Source: Apoda limacodes (lineage: Eukaryota > Arthropoda > Insecta > Lepidoptera > Limacodidae). Taken from it: DNA of 64,000 nucleotides. Location: assembly GCA_946406115.1 (NCBI GenBank), contig OX291548.1, positions 10,652,373 through 10,716,372 of the forward strand, in the 5' to 3' direction. The translations under genes were made by a program, and so were the position numbers. Positions 1 to 12,350 of this stretch are shown piece by piece; within the stretch, counting starts at the first letter, position 1, and the number at the start of each line of letters is the position of its first letter. The notes below the pieces were generated by a model. The model did no database searches. It was not told the DNA's origin and worked only from the letters and a program-made list of their open reading frames with translations.

Positions 1-593
1 TTGCGAACTACCTATTGCGCCACATTTAGAAAAATAACAAAATTTATGGAAATACTCGTAAAAATATTCTCGAAAAGATAAACTGGCTGTCGTTATTCGT
101 TATTTTAATGTATGCATTAAGGTATCATTATACGTTGGTAAACAAAGTTTAGCTCTTTTCAAAAGTATGTTTGTATAGATTAGATAGGTAGATATTATAG
201 GTACCTAACAAACTTCCTTAATTGAAAACAAAAGTTATATACTTCGATATTTATATATTTAAATAATATATATTTGAAGTCTTAGTTTCAAATACAATCG
301 ATACAGATATACTTATACGGATATCAATCCAATCCAGTTATGTCATGCAAACCTAACCTAAAATGAGTCGTTATACCACTAGAAAATTAATATAGTGCTG
401 TATTTCATTAAATTTCTAGGGACAGGGAATATGATTTAATTTAGCATCTCAACATAACAATAACATCGAAAACTAAAACTTTGTATGAAAACTTAGATGA
501 GAACATCTTATACGAGAACCAAACTGGCCACCAAGAGTAGAGAACAAAATATTGCAAATCTCCGTGATTATTACTTACAATTACAAACGAAAA
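1..593. other. AT-rich flank, nothing recognised
   Basis: No coding signal or repeat family is recognised here. The stretch is AT-rich non-coding DNA at the edge of the window. Confidence 0.5.
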
Positions 594-1286
594 GTTTTTA
601 GGATCCGTACCCAAAGGGTAAAAAACAGGACCCTATTACGAAGACGCTGCTGGCCGTCCGACCGTCCTTCTGTCTGTCACCAGGCTGTATCTCATGAACC
701 GTGATACTTAGACAGTTGAAATTTTCACAGAAGATGTATTTCAGTTGCCGCTTTAACAACAAATACTAAAAAAACAGAATAAAACAAATATTTAAGAGGG
801 GGGCTCCCACACATCAAACGTATTTTTTTGCCGTTTTTTAGGGTTGCGTACCCAAAGGGTAAAAACGAGACCATATTAATAAGATTCCGCTGTCTGTCCA
901 TCCGTCCGTCTGTCACCAGGCTGTATCTCATAAACCGTGATAGTTAGACAGTTGAAATTTTCACAAAAGATGTATTTCTGTTGCCGATATAACAACAAAT
1001 ACTAAAAAACAGAATATTTAAGGGGGCTTGATATGGATAACGGCAACAGGTAGACGCTTGAAATATTTACAGAATATTTAGTTATATATTCATTTTAAAA
1101 GTAAATAATTCAATTAAAATAAAACAAATATTTAAGAGGGCTCCCATACAACAAATGTGATTTTTTTGCCGTTTTTATAGATAATGGTCCGGAACCATTC
1201 GTGAGCGAGTCCCACTCGCACTTGGTTGATTTTATAGATAATGGTACGGAACCCTTCGTGCGCGAGTTCAACTCGCTCGTCGAGTG
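594..1286 (+). repeat. Tandem pair of GTTCCGTA-type interspersed repeats
   Basis: Two diverged copies of one repeat lie head to tail. Each starts with a T-run plus AGG(A/G)T(T)-CGTACCCAAAGGGTA and has a GTCTGTC/CGTCCGTC block, at 594-833 and 834-1216. The second ends in a block of the form GGAACCxTTCGTGxGCGAGTyxxACTCGC, and that end block is itself repeated at about 1219-1286. The same ending is found at 12351-12960 and 51650-52406. The family looks like a non-autonomous interspersed element common in Lepidoptera; its class is not settled from sequence alone. Confidence 0.65.
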
Positions 1287-2609
1287 AAGTGATTTGACAC
1301 CAGTGATTAATAAATCTGAAACCGTTAACATTGATAACAACCCTTTTCCAGAAAAGTCTATGGAAACGTACACAAAAACCTAAGATGATTTTCGCAAATG
1401 GAAAATTCAAAAGGCGTCAAGTCTTATTAGAAATTATATATTTTTTTTCTGGTAGTATTGCTCCAGATAGATATATAAAAAATCAAATCAACAAATATCT
1501 CCGTTGCGACACGAAGAAATATTACCCCGTGATATCACCTGTGTGTCTATTAGGTACTTCATACCTTGGAAACTTTCGTTCGGGATATAAAGTATTATTT
1601 ACCCTTCCTCGTGCCTCCAGCCATCTCTTTGTCAAGCATAAAGTAAATTGGATGCTCCGTTACGGCATTAAAAAAAAACATTATAAACCTTTAAGAGGAG
1701 CGCGCGGATCTTGAGAAGGAGTGGTGTTTTTTTGTGTTTAATTTTTCTAAATTCATTGAGTGTGTTTCGATGTGTATATTTTAGCAATGTTTTACGAAAG
1801 TGTGTTAAGAATTGTGCACCGAAGGCTCATGAAAAGTGAATTATGAAGGAATAAACAGAACATGATGGGCAATTTCTGATGGCTCCACACCAAAACTCCC
1901 GCCCTATCTTGGGACGTGAAAACGAGGACGCGCGATAACGCCGCGATACAGCAAGAGAATTGACATTGACCCTTGCAAATGCATTAATGGTCTGCTAAGT
2001 GTGAGCCCATGATAATATTAAAAAAAAATCTTTGAGCGTTCTAGCGTCGGGAGGTGATCGAAATTACGATTAAAAGATTTAAAGACGAAGAAGAAAGATT
2101 AAAAGACACCCAACAGGTGAAACTAATATATAAGCGTTGTAAAATAGACTGTAGGCACTGTAATAAAATATATTGCTCTTGATTGAAATAAAAAGTAGAA
2201 AATTCTAGTAATTGTGCGCTGCAGGGAAGCGTGTATAGGGGAGACCGTATGGTGGTCTCACGGGTTGGTTGTCACAGTCGCCATAACAGAAAACTGAACA
2301 GAATTTTTTGTAATTGCGAAAGTAATTTTTTGTGAATTTGTTTCGGATATCGTAAGTATACTCAATTTTTACATAATAATATACCTTTTTGTTTATTTAT
2401 GGCTTCTAATATGTGTTTCATGATATCAATTTATGGTTCTTTAAATAAACATTGATTAAAATTTTTTTTGGGAGGTGTTTTTCTAAAACGTGTTTTGGGG
2501 CAGGTTGCACATGTGACAACCAATACCTTGTATGTTTCCTGCCTTATTTTGGTGACTTTTTGGGGTTTTGCTATATTAACGTTTGATTGTTTCAGATATA
2601 GTCACTAAA
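1287..2609. other. Non-coding stretch with an unassigned 127-codon ORF
   Basis: An open frame at 1331-1714 (+) has no recognisable domain and is probably chance. At 1860-2280 lies a GC-richer block with an AATAAA-containing A-rich end near 2190 that could be retrovirus-like LTR debris, but I see no matching second copy. A strong acceptor-like TTGATTGTTTCAG at 2583-2595 precedes the transposase start, suggesting a 5' intron of the pogo-type element that follows. Confidence 0.35.
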
Positions 2610-3290
2610 ATGCCACGGCATTACAGAAAGAAGTCTGCTTGAGGACTGATTTCACCAGCATTAATGCTGCGTGCGGGCAAGAGAGTTTAAAAACTATGAT
2701 AAACCAATAAGGTCTGTTGCTAAGGATTTGGAATTAACAATCGTATATTAACAAGGTATTGTAAAAAAATTACTACCAAAGAGATAAGCAACACGTCCGT
2801 TTCAACCGATTTTTACCGAAGGAAATATCAGATATTTACTGATGAAAAGGAAAAAGAATTGTAACAATATATACTTCTGGCATCACCGCAATCTTTAAAA
2901 CCTCTACCAAAAGCTTCTCCGCGCAAGTCGCAGAGAGCTGATAGAAGAAAATGTAAATCAGCAATTTTAACGGATACACCGGAGAAAACCTATTTAGAAG
3001 AGAAAAAAAAGGAACAAGAAGCAAAGAAGAAGAAAGAATCAAAACGTTTGTTGAGTGAGGATGAGACCAACAAAAAGGTATCTAAAGGAAATAAAATTAA
3101 AAATAAAGCAGTTGACAACGACCAAGACGATATACAGGTGAAGAGTTTTGCTTGATCTGCTTGTCTCCATACTCTGCTAGTAAGTCTAGGGAAGTCTGGA
3201 TTCAGTGCCAGGATTGCAAGTTATGGGCTCACGAAGCATGCACACCTGGGCTGTGTAACAGATTTTTTCTGCTACAGAGTTTATTTAGCA
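2610..3290 (+). pseudogene. Internally deleted pogo/CENP-B-type transposase relic
   Basis: The ATG at 2610 opens MPRHYRKKSA and meets a stop at 2640. The disrupted reading then continues with the helix-turn-helix start of pogo-like transposases (IRSVAKDLELT near 2709-2741), followed by a short segment resembling the end of the DNA-binding region (2790-2860). The DDE catalytic core is absent. Sequence resumes at about 2885-3140 with the basic, lysine-rich tail (LTDTPEKTYLEEKKKEQEA) and a C-terminal zinc finger at 3144-3240 with CLIC, QCQDC and HEAC pairs, i.e. a PHD-like treble of metal ligands. Full proteins of this family are usually several hundred residues, so this is a deletion derivative and cannot encode an active enzyme. 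Family assignment rests on the two conserved ends. It could instead be a relic of a host pogo-derived gene. Confidence 0.7.
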
Positions 3291-4711
3291 AAACGAGTGG
3301 TATGGTTGTACTATATACTAAAAATATTTACTTTAAATTTAATCAAAGTACAAAACTTTGTACTTATTAAAATAAACACTTTTCAGTAATTTGAACAGAC
3401 AGGACTCTCATTGTACCCTTTGTTTTAAAAAATTGAGTCGGGAGTGTTTATTTCTCATTGTTCCCAGAGGTACGAAGTGTACACGAACTTATGTTTATAT
3501 TAAGATTGGTGCCCTTGTGTGGGATTCGTTCCTGTTCTATTACACACTTGCATAACGCTTATATGACAAAATGGTGTGAACCATACGCTACGCTAGCACA
3601 CATAGTGATGAATTTACCATGTTATAGCTATGTCATTTCTACAAATTCAAACCTTATATAAATAGAGTTGTTTTTCTGTTCGGTGGTGTTGACCATGTCA
3701 GTGGTAAATATTGTTTATATTCGGAGAAACGGAGGAAAGAAGGGTACGGGGGTGTATTAAGCTAGGCGGCAGCTTAAAACAAGGCCTTATTGTTCTCAAA
3801 ATATTTCCTTTGTTTGTAGACGAATTAGGGGAGAGAAGGGGAGGTAAGGCGTATAACAGCAGATAGACCAATTTATACTGGTTATTTATTTATTTTTATA
3901 AAATTGGGAACGTTGGAATTACCACACGTATATGTCTTCTGTTTCAAATGTGTTTGATTGTAATGTTGTGATTGTAAGGATTACATTTGCTTACAGTTCC
4001 ATGGTGAGATGATTTTCTGGCGGGCTTTTATATAAACAAAGATCGGAGCTAGAATTTAATATTGAGCTCAGAAACAAAGAATTTACTTGTATGATGTTCA
4101 GTATTTTTCTATGGCATTACAGTGGGGATTGACTCCAACGGCTTTGTGGAAGATTGAGAAGAGAACTTCAGGACAGAGACCGTCAGACTATCGTTGAGTT
4201 TAGACGTCTAGTATAATGCGGAAAATTGTCGAGCTATCGGAGAGCTTGCACGTTGAGCGATTTGAGAAATCAGCCTGTCCGTCAAGGCTTGAAAAGTGTC
4301 TAAATTTTTTATTATTTTAAAACAGAGAAAACGTAACAAATTGTGTAAGTTACATAGATTCAAAAAAGGTTTAATTTATTGTTTATTTTCCAGAGGAAGG
4401 AAATTTTTCATTTTTTTTAATTTAGATTTACAAGAGCTCTAAAATCTTCGTTTTCCCGGGTAATTTTCTGAAACACAAGGATTTCGTCTTTCTTTGTCTA
4501 ATTCTTCGGACAAGAAAGAATTTAGCTGATTTTCGGCAAAAATGGCCATAGTTTTGATTGCGTTGACTTAAAAGCTTGTTTTTTTAATAGCTTTTAGGGT
4601 CTGTTATTAATTTCAACTTTATATTTACACTCGATCTTGAGAATAAGGGGCTTGACAAACCCACAGACAAAAGGACAACAGGTGATAAGCGGTCGGGTTA
4701 TCTGTTTATTG
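3291..4711. other. Non-coding, nothing firm
   Basis: AT-rich DNA with no recognised gene. A TATATAAA box lies at about 4029-4036 inside a GC-richer patch, which is the only promoter-like signal; no reading frame follows it. Confidence 0.4.
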
Positions 4712-4757
4712 TCTATACTAATATTATAAAGAGGTAAATTTTGTTTGTTTGTAAGTA
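4712..4757 (+). mobile_element. Helitron 5' terminus fragment
   Basis: The sequence begins TCTATACTAATATTATAAAG and continues into a TTTGTTTGTTTG run, the same 5' end as the complete short Helitron at 8366. The rest of the element is missing. Confidence 0.55.
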
Positions 4758-5487
4758 AGAGGTAATCTGAAAGTACTGATTTTACATTTTATTTTTATTA
4801 TTAATATTTTTGATTACGATTGTGCTACGAAAATTCAGTAATACTTGTAGATAGTACATACAAACTGACAGCAATGTGTAACTATTCTTAAGTCATCGAT
4901 TTTTTATAAAATAAATAACGTTGCATAATAAAGAAAAAACCTTTTTAACAAAAAACAACCGGTTTCAAAAAGATGCACTAAAAAGGTAAAATAATTACTT
5001 ACTTGCAAAAATCTGATCTAAATTACTGTACAAACATCCGAATTGAGAACCTCCTTCTTGTTTGACATGAATGGCAAAAGCGTTAAATATAAATTATTAT
5101 AATTAATATTACGAATCAATTAATATGTTTAATTTGTTAAAAATGTTAATTAAGTTATACTTAGGTAATGAGACTAAGTACTGAAAATATCAGAAAAGAT
5201 TAAATATACAGAATATCAATCATGTCTGTCCAGAGTCGAGTGGCTTAAAGGTCTGTCTTTACAATATAGAACTGGTTTGATCGCCAGACCGTGGATGTGA
5301 CAATTTTTTGAGAAATAATTTAGACCTAGGACCGTATTACTCAGTCTATCTGATGTTTTATTTAAAAAAAAAACTATTTTAAATTGGAAACTATGTATAG
5401 GTATTATAATAAATGTTACATTATAGAATTATAACTACCTATAATATGTATATATTTATAAAAAATATATGATAATAAAATACAAAG
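4758..5487. other. Non-coding, nothing recognised
   Basis: AT-rich DNA without a coding signal or recognised repeat. Confidence 0.4.
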
Positions 5488-5632
5488 GGAACGCTTAGTT
5501 TGTGGATTGAACTCACTGCCAAGGTTTTATCTAAAGACTACAGTATAGGGTTCTTTAAGAAAGAAGTTATTAGATTTCTGAAGGATCGGCAACGCGCGGG
5601 TGACATCTCTGGTGTTGCAAGCGTCCATATTA
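5488..5632 (+). mobile_element. Jockey-type LINE, 3' end fragment
   Basis: This matches the end of the reverse-transcriptase ORF of the long copy at 44838-48413, around GGACTACAGTATGGGGTTCT and the GGCAACGCGC block. It is 5' truncated and lacks the final TTTGCCACC tail. Confidence 0.7.
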
Positions 5633-6430
5633 GGTTGCACGGAAAAAAAACTTTAGAAGCTACAAGTAAATAATACTAATAACCACTAAAATATTGGTAA
5701 CTCCGAGAACAAGAAAATTACACTGACGGTTACCAATGAGACTTACCTATTATATGTATTAACAGAAATAAAACTAGTATTGTTGGAAAAACAGTGTTGT
5801 TAACTAAAAACAAGTAAACTTAATGGAATGCAAATAATGTCTAACACGCTTACAATCATTATTTAGTCAAGTGCAATCAGCGTTTAATTACACCGAGCGG
5901 TCCTGATGAAGCTCATTGATGCGAACTTTTGATAATAATTATTTAGTCAGTGTACCTAGTAGCTGAAGGAAGAGCTGCGGCGGATAGTGCGTCAAATCTT
6001 TTCAGTTCAGGGTTACTTATTGTGGAGCTGTGGTATAATAGGGAAATCCCCCGCCAGGTGAGGAGTTATGCTTGGAGAATGCCTTGTCCTCTTGACTTGG
6101 ATTTCGGTATATATGCGAACTACGGAAAAAACTTCAATTGTTCAACTTTTTTTAATCTTTAGTAAGCTTTATATGTTGATATTAATTACCCTACTTATAA
6201 ATTTGAGGAAAGTTTTATAGGATTTGTAAAATTCTGTAATCCGAAGTACAAATTATTATTTTCGGAAAGTAATAAAACTAATTTGTAGTTATTAGTTTAT
6301 GAAATTAATAAAATGTACTTAAATTGATATTGCTTTGTAATTTCCAGAAAAAAAAATTGAAATTAATAAAATTTAGCATTAATGCATTTTAACAAGCAGT
6401 TTTTTAAATCGAACAATATTTTTTTTCCGT
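5633..6430. other. Non-coding with a short unclassified repeat
   Basis: A patch at 6050-6095 (GCCAGGTGAGGAGTTATGCT) resembles 31222-31246 and the reverse complement of a patch near 53400-53430. These look like small pieces of one retroelement. The rest is AT-rich and unrecognised. Confidence 0.35.
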
Positions 6431-6490
6431 GTGCGGTAACCGCGTACTTTCCGGTGGACCGTTAGCTTGTTTGCCATCTTAGTTGTTTTT
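6431..6490 (+). mobile_element. Jockey-type LINE 3' tail remnant
   Basis: About 60 bases carry the diverged tail of the LINE family (ACCGxxTACxxTCxGGTGGACCGTxxGCTTGTTTGCCA-like), without coding sequence. Confidence 0.55.
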
Positions 6491-8365
6491 CAAAAATTGA
6501 GTACAAAGTAGGTGTACGGTGATTATTCCTATCTCATATAAAGCCTCTACTGCTGGTGAGGACAGCGGGTGAAACCACGGGAAGTAGCTTGTTTATGCTG
6601 AAATAAAATTATTACTTTAAAAAGAGTATGTTTATTTGTTTGCTGGTTTATTCAATAAACCATTTGACATCGAACTTTTATAGTAGGTTCATATTTTTTA
6701 TAGTTTTTTTACTATTGTCACTCTGGAACACAACAACAAGGTACAAGGACATTTCTCTGCCGATTAGCGTAAAAAAAAACTCTTCTTTCTTCTTTTTGTG
6801 TTGTATTCCAAAACGAATTAACCAAAACAACATTCATTTAATTTTATTCATTTATTTAGAGTCATCGCCTGTGGTAAATCCGACAACGACGAGACAGTCA
6901 TGGCGCCGCACGTGGTGACGACACAGGTCCGCTTAGGTAAGTCAAAAGTAAAAATCAAAACGTAGAACTCGCAAAAAAATCTAATTCGCACCTTTAAATC
7001 CCTCGCACCACTCAGGATTATAGGTACTACTCTTCCAATAATTATTCGCTACTCTTGGGATTCAACTTAGGTCCTAAATGACATTATTCTGTGCTTATAC
7101 AATATTTTCGTACATTCAGTTTCTTTCCGCGTATTCCTGTCAGCCTAATAGACTGTTATAGGTAAATACAACCAAAATCTGATAAGATTTTTAGGTTATG
7201 ATAGTCCAAAACATTAAGGATTCTGGAGGATTTTCAATAATAATCAATAATTAAACTGTTGAAAATGGTATCACTATATAGGATATTCGGAAGTGTCTCA
7301 GATTTTAGTTATTAATTACAAATTGATATCTATTTCTTGTATGTAATTCAATTTTAAAAACATCTAAGAGCAGTAGTACATTTTGTTTGTTGATTCGTAG
7401 GCCAAGTGCAATGATGTCATTTACCTTATTACGGAGAATTGTGAAACCATGACCAAGAAAAGATCTATAGAAGAAAACATACATAATGTGATTCAGTTAA
7501 CTAATTTGTTTTTATTCATATTTGTCAAAGGTCAAAATAAATTAGAATAATCAGCAAAAGTAAATTTTCCTCCAATAACAAGTTTTTAAGATGGATGGAG
7601 CCGACGATGCTTTATTTATTTACTAGCTTATTTCTACTACGACTATGTTCGCGTGGACTTTAAAATAAGGAAGCTTTTAACAGGTTATAGTTTTACTTAT
7701 TCGTAGCTACAACAAATGACGAAATTTGCAGAAAATTTCATCCCCTATTTTGTGCTGTAGGGGATGATTTTCCAAAAATGATGAAACTAGTCAATCTTAA
7801 TTTACTTTCCATATAAACTTGCTTGGTATCTGCGTTGATATAAATCAGATCTGTCAGTCAGACAATCAGTTTATTTATTTAATACCCAAACCTGACTCAA
7901 AATCGCCGCGCGTCTTTCGCTTTGTTAGTCTATGCAACATATACATAAATACGTATAATATCTCTCATCTCATCGTAAATTCGTAATTTTGTAGATTTAA
8001 GGTTTAATCAGTGTCGTGATTTGAAAACCAGTTAAAGAATGTGACAATAAAGGTAATCATGTAAGTATTTTAATGATTTATGATTAAATTACCAGAAAAA
8101 ATGAACATTAAATAAAGTTAGGTTATGTTTACAAGAAATGCAAATAGTTTTTGAGTCAGGTTCATAGATATATTTATTCTGTCACTTAAAACACATGTTT
8201 TTCAAAATGACAGTCCTTAAATCAGGAGACATCATGAAAAAAAAGGAGATGAGGAAATTTTCCCACAAAAAACATGCAATTTCCCGGAAATCCAGGAGAG
8301 TTTGCAGCATTGGCTGTAGATATTCATCACAAATATCGTAAGGGCAGTTCAGACTGGAGGAAATA
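6491..8365. other. Non-coding; scattered repeat fragments
   Basis: An open frame at 6628-6918 is low-complexity and not recognised as a gene. The patch at 6868-6915 resembles the reverse complement of about 53540-53590. At 7622-7870 there is a copy of an interspersed repeat starting TACTAGCTTATTTCTACTACGAC-like, followed by CATCCCCTATTT. Nothing else is identified. Confidence 0.35.
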
Positions 8366-8730
8366 TCTATACTTATATTATAAAGAGTAAAAATTTGTAT
8401 GTAAGTATGTTTGTATTGAATAGGCTCCGAAACTACTGGGCCGATTTGAAAAATTCTTTTACCATTAGAAGCCGACATTATCCCTCTTAAACATAGGCTA
8501 CTTTTTACCGCGAGAAACGGGTAATAGGACAACGGGTAGTAAGAATTGTCCTTCCGTACTTATCTTATTCACATAACATCTAAACGGCTTGGGTTGGGTA
8601 TTTCGATGGTTTCACAGACACGAATTTATTATGCCATTAAGGAGGAAATATTTGATAGTTTAATTTTTTCAATATTTGAGGAGCTGCCGTAAGAACCTAC
8701 GCCAATAGCGAAGCCGTTGGCAGAAGCTAG
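8366..8730 (+). mobile_element. Complete short non-autonomous Helitron
   Basis: The element begins TCTATACTTATATTATAAAG and ends AGAAGCTAG. It lies between a host A at 8365 and a host T at 8731, as expected for a Helitron (5' TC, 3' CTRR, insertion between A and T, no target duplication). It is 365 bp with no helicase, so it depends on an autonomous partner. The minus-strand copy at 22065-22372 is the same subfamily and shares a block encoding nonsense such as FQIGPVV when read backwards. Confidence 0.7.
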
Positions 8731-8747
8731 TAATTAATAAATATAGA

Positions 8748-8862
8748 AAAGACAATAGGTGGCAGTATTCCACCTTGAGGCACGCCGGAAACCAGGTCAC
8801 AACAATTATAGATTAAAAGAACGTACCGACGAAAGAGGCCTCGAATAAAGGACACGAAACAA
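8748..8862 (-). pseudogene. Short reverse-transcriptase fragment
   Basis: Read on the minus strand, about 38 codons include VSGVPQGGILPP, the conserved reverse-transcriptase motif upstream of the catalytic Asp pair in non-LTR elements. They are preceded by VSFIRGLFRRYVL-like sequence matching the usual surface-strand segment. No YADD box or other RT block survives next to it. It differs from the other LINE families in the window. Confidence 0.55.
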
Positions 8863-10007
8863 TTTATCAATCCTACTAAAAGTAAGTATAGTAGCTGTGA
8901 TGACGTAACTGATTTGTCTAAAGAAAGCTTTTTTATTTTAAAACCCTATCTACAGAATATCGTCAATATTATATATCCAGAAATTTTTTTTGCTCAAATA
9001 TCCTACTGTATTAACCCGTCTGAAGCCAAACTAGTGTTCGCAAAAGTCAGCTCAATAAAATCACCTAACTTTGTTTTACCTTATAACAGCCTAGAAATAT
9101 TTTTCCTCTTTGAATTAGTGATTATAAAACGTACCCTAGTAATGTTTACATTACAATTAACAGGGATAACTTATTAAATAGAAAACGCCATTAAGATAAT
9201 GAATTCAATAATAATTACTTACACACTTTTAAGATAAGATAGTTTTATTTATTTTTATGACAATAGAGAATAATAAAGAAAATAACAGATATAATAAATA
9301 TTATCTGTTATTTTCGTTAAGTTGGTAATGATAGTATAGTAATTACAGCAACAACAATATTTTTTTAGCTATTTTCGATGTTTATATGATGATACTAATT
9401 GTCCTTCTATTATTGACATTCTGAAAACAAAGTGAATGCTTTGTGTAGCAGTCAGATGATAAAAACGCAGCATTAAGGGATTATAAAAAGGAATATTTTC
9501 AAAAGCAACTAACTATAAATCAGTTTTAAGTTCAGAGTACGTGTGTTCGCCGTGTAATGTTAAATGTAAAATTGTATGTGTAAATCTCGATATGAATCGG
9601 ATTTATATTTTGCTCCTTTACTACACACATTGTAACTAGTGCAATCGAAGTTTTATTGGAGTTGCTTGAGTGTGTCATGCTCTCTCAAAGTGTCTCTGCG
9701 GTGGTGGCATGTCTATCGGGTCGTTGCGTTCCCTAAAACGTGGTTGAGCGAAGCGATGGCTGATCCATGTGTCATACTTGTGAACGGGTGCCACCTGTGG
9801 CGGCAAACTTCTTTGTATTCATAGTATTTAGTCTTACTTTTTTGTTTTGTTTATCAATACTGTAAGATATTGATTATTTCTAAGTGATAAATACATAAAC
9901 TGTCTTTTTTCTATATATTTAGCAATTAGTTTCTTTTTTAATGTTGTGCTTGATATTGACGCCGAAAAAAAAAACGGGTTTAATTTGACGTTTTCAAGTA
10001 GCTTATG
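8863..10007. other. Non-coding, nothing firm
   Basis: The open frames here lack domains. A small perfect palindrome around 9278-9315 (GAAAATAACAGATA and its complement) is the only structured piece. Confidence 0.4.
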
Positions 10008-10130
10008 TCCTTTTCCGGGACTCAAAGTATCTGCATGCCAAATTCCATTTAGATCGGTACAGCGGTTTCAGCGTAAAGAAGTAACAGACAGATTTACTTT
10101 CGCATTTATAATATTTATTATTATATTATA
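10008..10130 (-). mobile_element. Helitron-like fragment
   Basis: Reverse complement reads TAATATTATAAATGCGAAAGTAAATCTGTCTGTTACTTC-like and then a GGCATGCAGATACTTTGAGTCCCGG-like block. This is the same family as 62967-63140 and 63692-63944. The 3' end is missing. Confidence 0.5.
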
Positions 10131-11292
10131 TTCATGGATAGTATGGATAGTTTTTAGTATATGTAAGTATATGTATGTACATATGATTGTGCAAAAATAT
10201 AATTATGATGGCGATAATGCCACTTGTACTAATAAATATCGGAATACTCTTAAAATATCTGAATTCCTTCTGAACTCGATTGACTATATTTGACGCTTCA
10301 CATGGTGCGCCCCCTATGTTACATAAACACAAAAGTCAAAAATTGACATGTTTGACTTTGTTTTTAGTAGCTTACTAACTTATTTTTATTACCTAATAAG
10401 TGTTTTGGTATTTATTGTATACTCTATAGCCGATTATATAGAACTTCTTGCCAGCTCTTTTTGGCAGAAATTAACATTGTTTACATTATATTGACGATTC
10501 AAAATTGTTCTTAGAAACCTTTGATTTGATTTATCATTGAACTGAAAATTGACCCGTTATCAAAGTTGATCAATTATAGAGTTTATTTTTCAGTGACAAA
10601 AATCTTTCAAATTGGAGTACAACTTACTTAACTTAGAGTATAATAAATTATTAAAATTATGTCACACAAGTGACAAAAAATAATACAGTAATTTGCTAGC
10701 TCTATCTTAACATTCTATGTCATAACATATATTTCCACTATAAGTATGAAAGTATACACTGTGTATCAAACATTTAAAAAGTACGAAATTTAAATGAGTA
10801 GGTATACGATTTCAAACGTAACGAAGTTATAAGGCCCTTTCCTTCTGAGCAGCGTTGCAATTTGATAGTAAAACATCATTTTAGCACTGCTGCTATCACT
10901 GTTTAAACGAAACGCGTTTTGCGTCATTTCGTGACTCTTCTATGTATGTATATGTTTAAGTATTTTATTTTATTTTTAGCAGATAATAACAAAGATATAG
11001 AGATCATAATGCAAAAAAAAACTTTTCGTTAAAAAATTTTTCTAAAAAGATTCACTTTCATATTTCACAGCAGTCATCAATTTGACATACATATAACATT
11101 GTTTAAAATTTACATTGCTAAAAATCCAAATAAAAACACTTATCTTATGAATACTACTTACCTATTATTCCGTATTTTGAATATGCACGCGGCACTGGTA
11201 TGCCACGTGATTGTCTCAGTTGTTTAAATTACCTGATTTATCTAGTATTTTGTATTGAATTCATTATTAATGCTTCATATACTCAAGAAAAT
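10131..11292. other. Non-coding; one repeat patch
   Basis: The patch at 10441-10500 (CTTCTTGCCAGCTCTTTTTGG) is shared in diverged form with 28660-28710. The remainder is AT-rich and unrecognised. Confidence 0.4.
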
Positions 11293-11452
11293 ATGCGGCT
11301 GCTCCGTGGCTTAGTGGATAGTGTCCCGACTGCTGAATTGAGGAGTGTATTCATGTGATGAAATTTTGAGTCTGGGTATTTTCTATGTATTTCCATGGCG
11401 CTGTGTGTAATGGCCAAAAATATTTATTTATATAATTTTATTCGTAATTAAT
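11293..11452 (+). mobile_element. tRNA-derived SINE-like element
   Basis: The head CTGCTCCGTGGCTTAGTGGA resembles an A-box region of a tRNA-type promoter, and the body ends in GGCGCTGTGTGTAATGGCC followed by AT-rich tail. The B box is degenerate. It differs from the SINE family at 41129 and 42741. Confidence 0.5.
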
Positions 11453-12350
11453 TTCGTTGATTTTAGATTGGTTGCGATTCCAACGTAATATATATTACTA
11501 TATATATAGCATATAAAATAGTTTGAAATAACTAAAATAAAACAAACTAAAACGACCGAGTGCATGTTAAGCCATGTGACACATTAGTCTGCCGGAATTA
11601 GACATATCGCAAAAATATGCAAATGAATTTCAATTAAATGAAAAATAGGTACCTAAGTCAAATTTTTGGCAAGCTTAAAAATGGCAGGTTTGACTATGCA
11701 TTTTATTTTCGTTTTTTTTGTATAACTCAAAAACTTTGCATGTAGAGATGAAATACTCAGGTGAAAAACTGTAGAGCAAAAAATTAACGATCGAAATACG
11801 CTTTTTGATATCCTCAATAATGTATTGTATTCCTGGTTGAGTAATAATGGTTATTAATATTAATTAAATTATACAATTGATAAATACTTACGTATAATAT
11901 GCTTACGCGTCCTCGAGTGTGAGAAACTAAAACATTTACTACAACACAATTTTTTTCGTTCTACAGTTTTGTACTCCTGTGATATATTTTCTTAAATAGT
12001 GAGAGTAAAAAACAAAAAAAATATATAAAATTAAATCGAGATATATATTATACTTATACCTACACCCCCACATGTCATCCCCTCAAATAGGAAGTGAAAA
12101 TTTATGATAGGCAACATGTAAATATGTGTCAAATTGTCTTAGTTACCTACAGATTGTTTTCTAATTACAGTGGCCTATATAGTAAAGGGTTCCGTAGCTG
12201 TTAGGTTCTAGAGGACAGTATCCATATTTCGGATACCATTAGTTTTTTAATGTGTATAATTTAAAATATTATAGAACTTTTGGTAAGGAATTCGTGTTAA
12301 TTTTCAAAGTAATATCAGTCTAAGTGCCAATATTTTTATTTAACAGCGCA
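11453..12350. other. Non-coding, nothing recognised
   Basis: AT-rich DNA. A short GGGTTCCGTAGCTGTTAGG piece at 12188 is probably another broken copy of the repeat at 12351. Confidence 0.4.

Noticed and set aside
1860..2280. LTR retrotransposon terminal repeat
   Set aside because: No second copy, primer-binding site or gag/pol was found; the composition alone is not enough.
3152..3370. PHD-like finger ORF as a host chromatin gene
   Set aside because: It lacks a start in good context, follows a transposase tail in the same reading direction, and ends in AT-rich nonsense; it fits the pogo-type relic.
8182..8532. 116-codon minus-strand frame
   Set aside because: It lies across a Helitron, and part of it recurs in the copy at 22065; it is repeat sequence read backwards.
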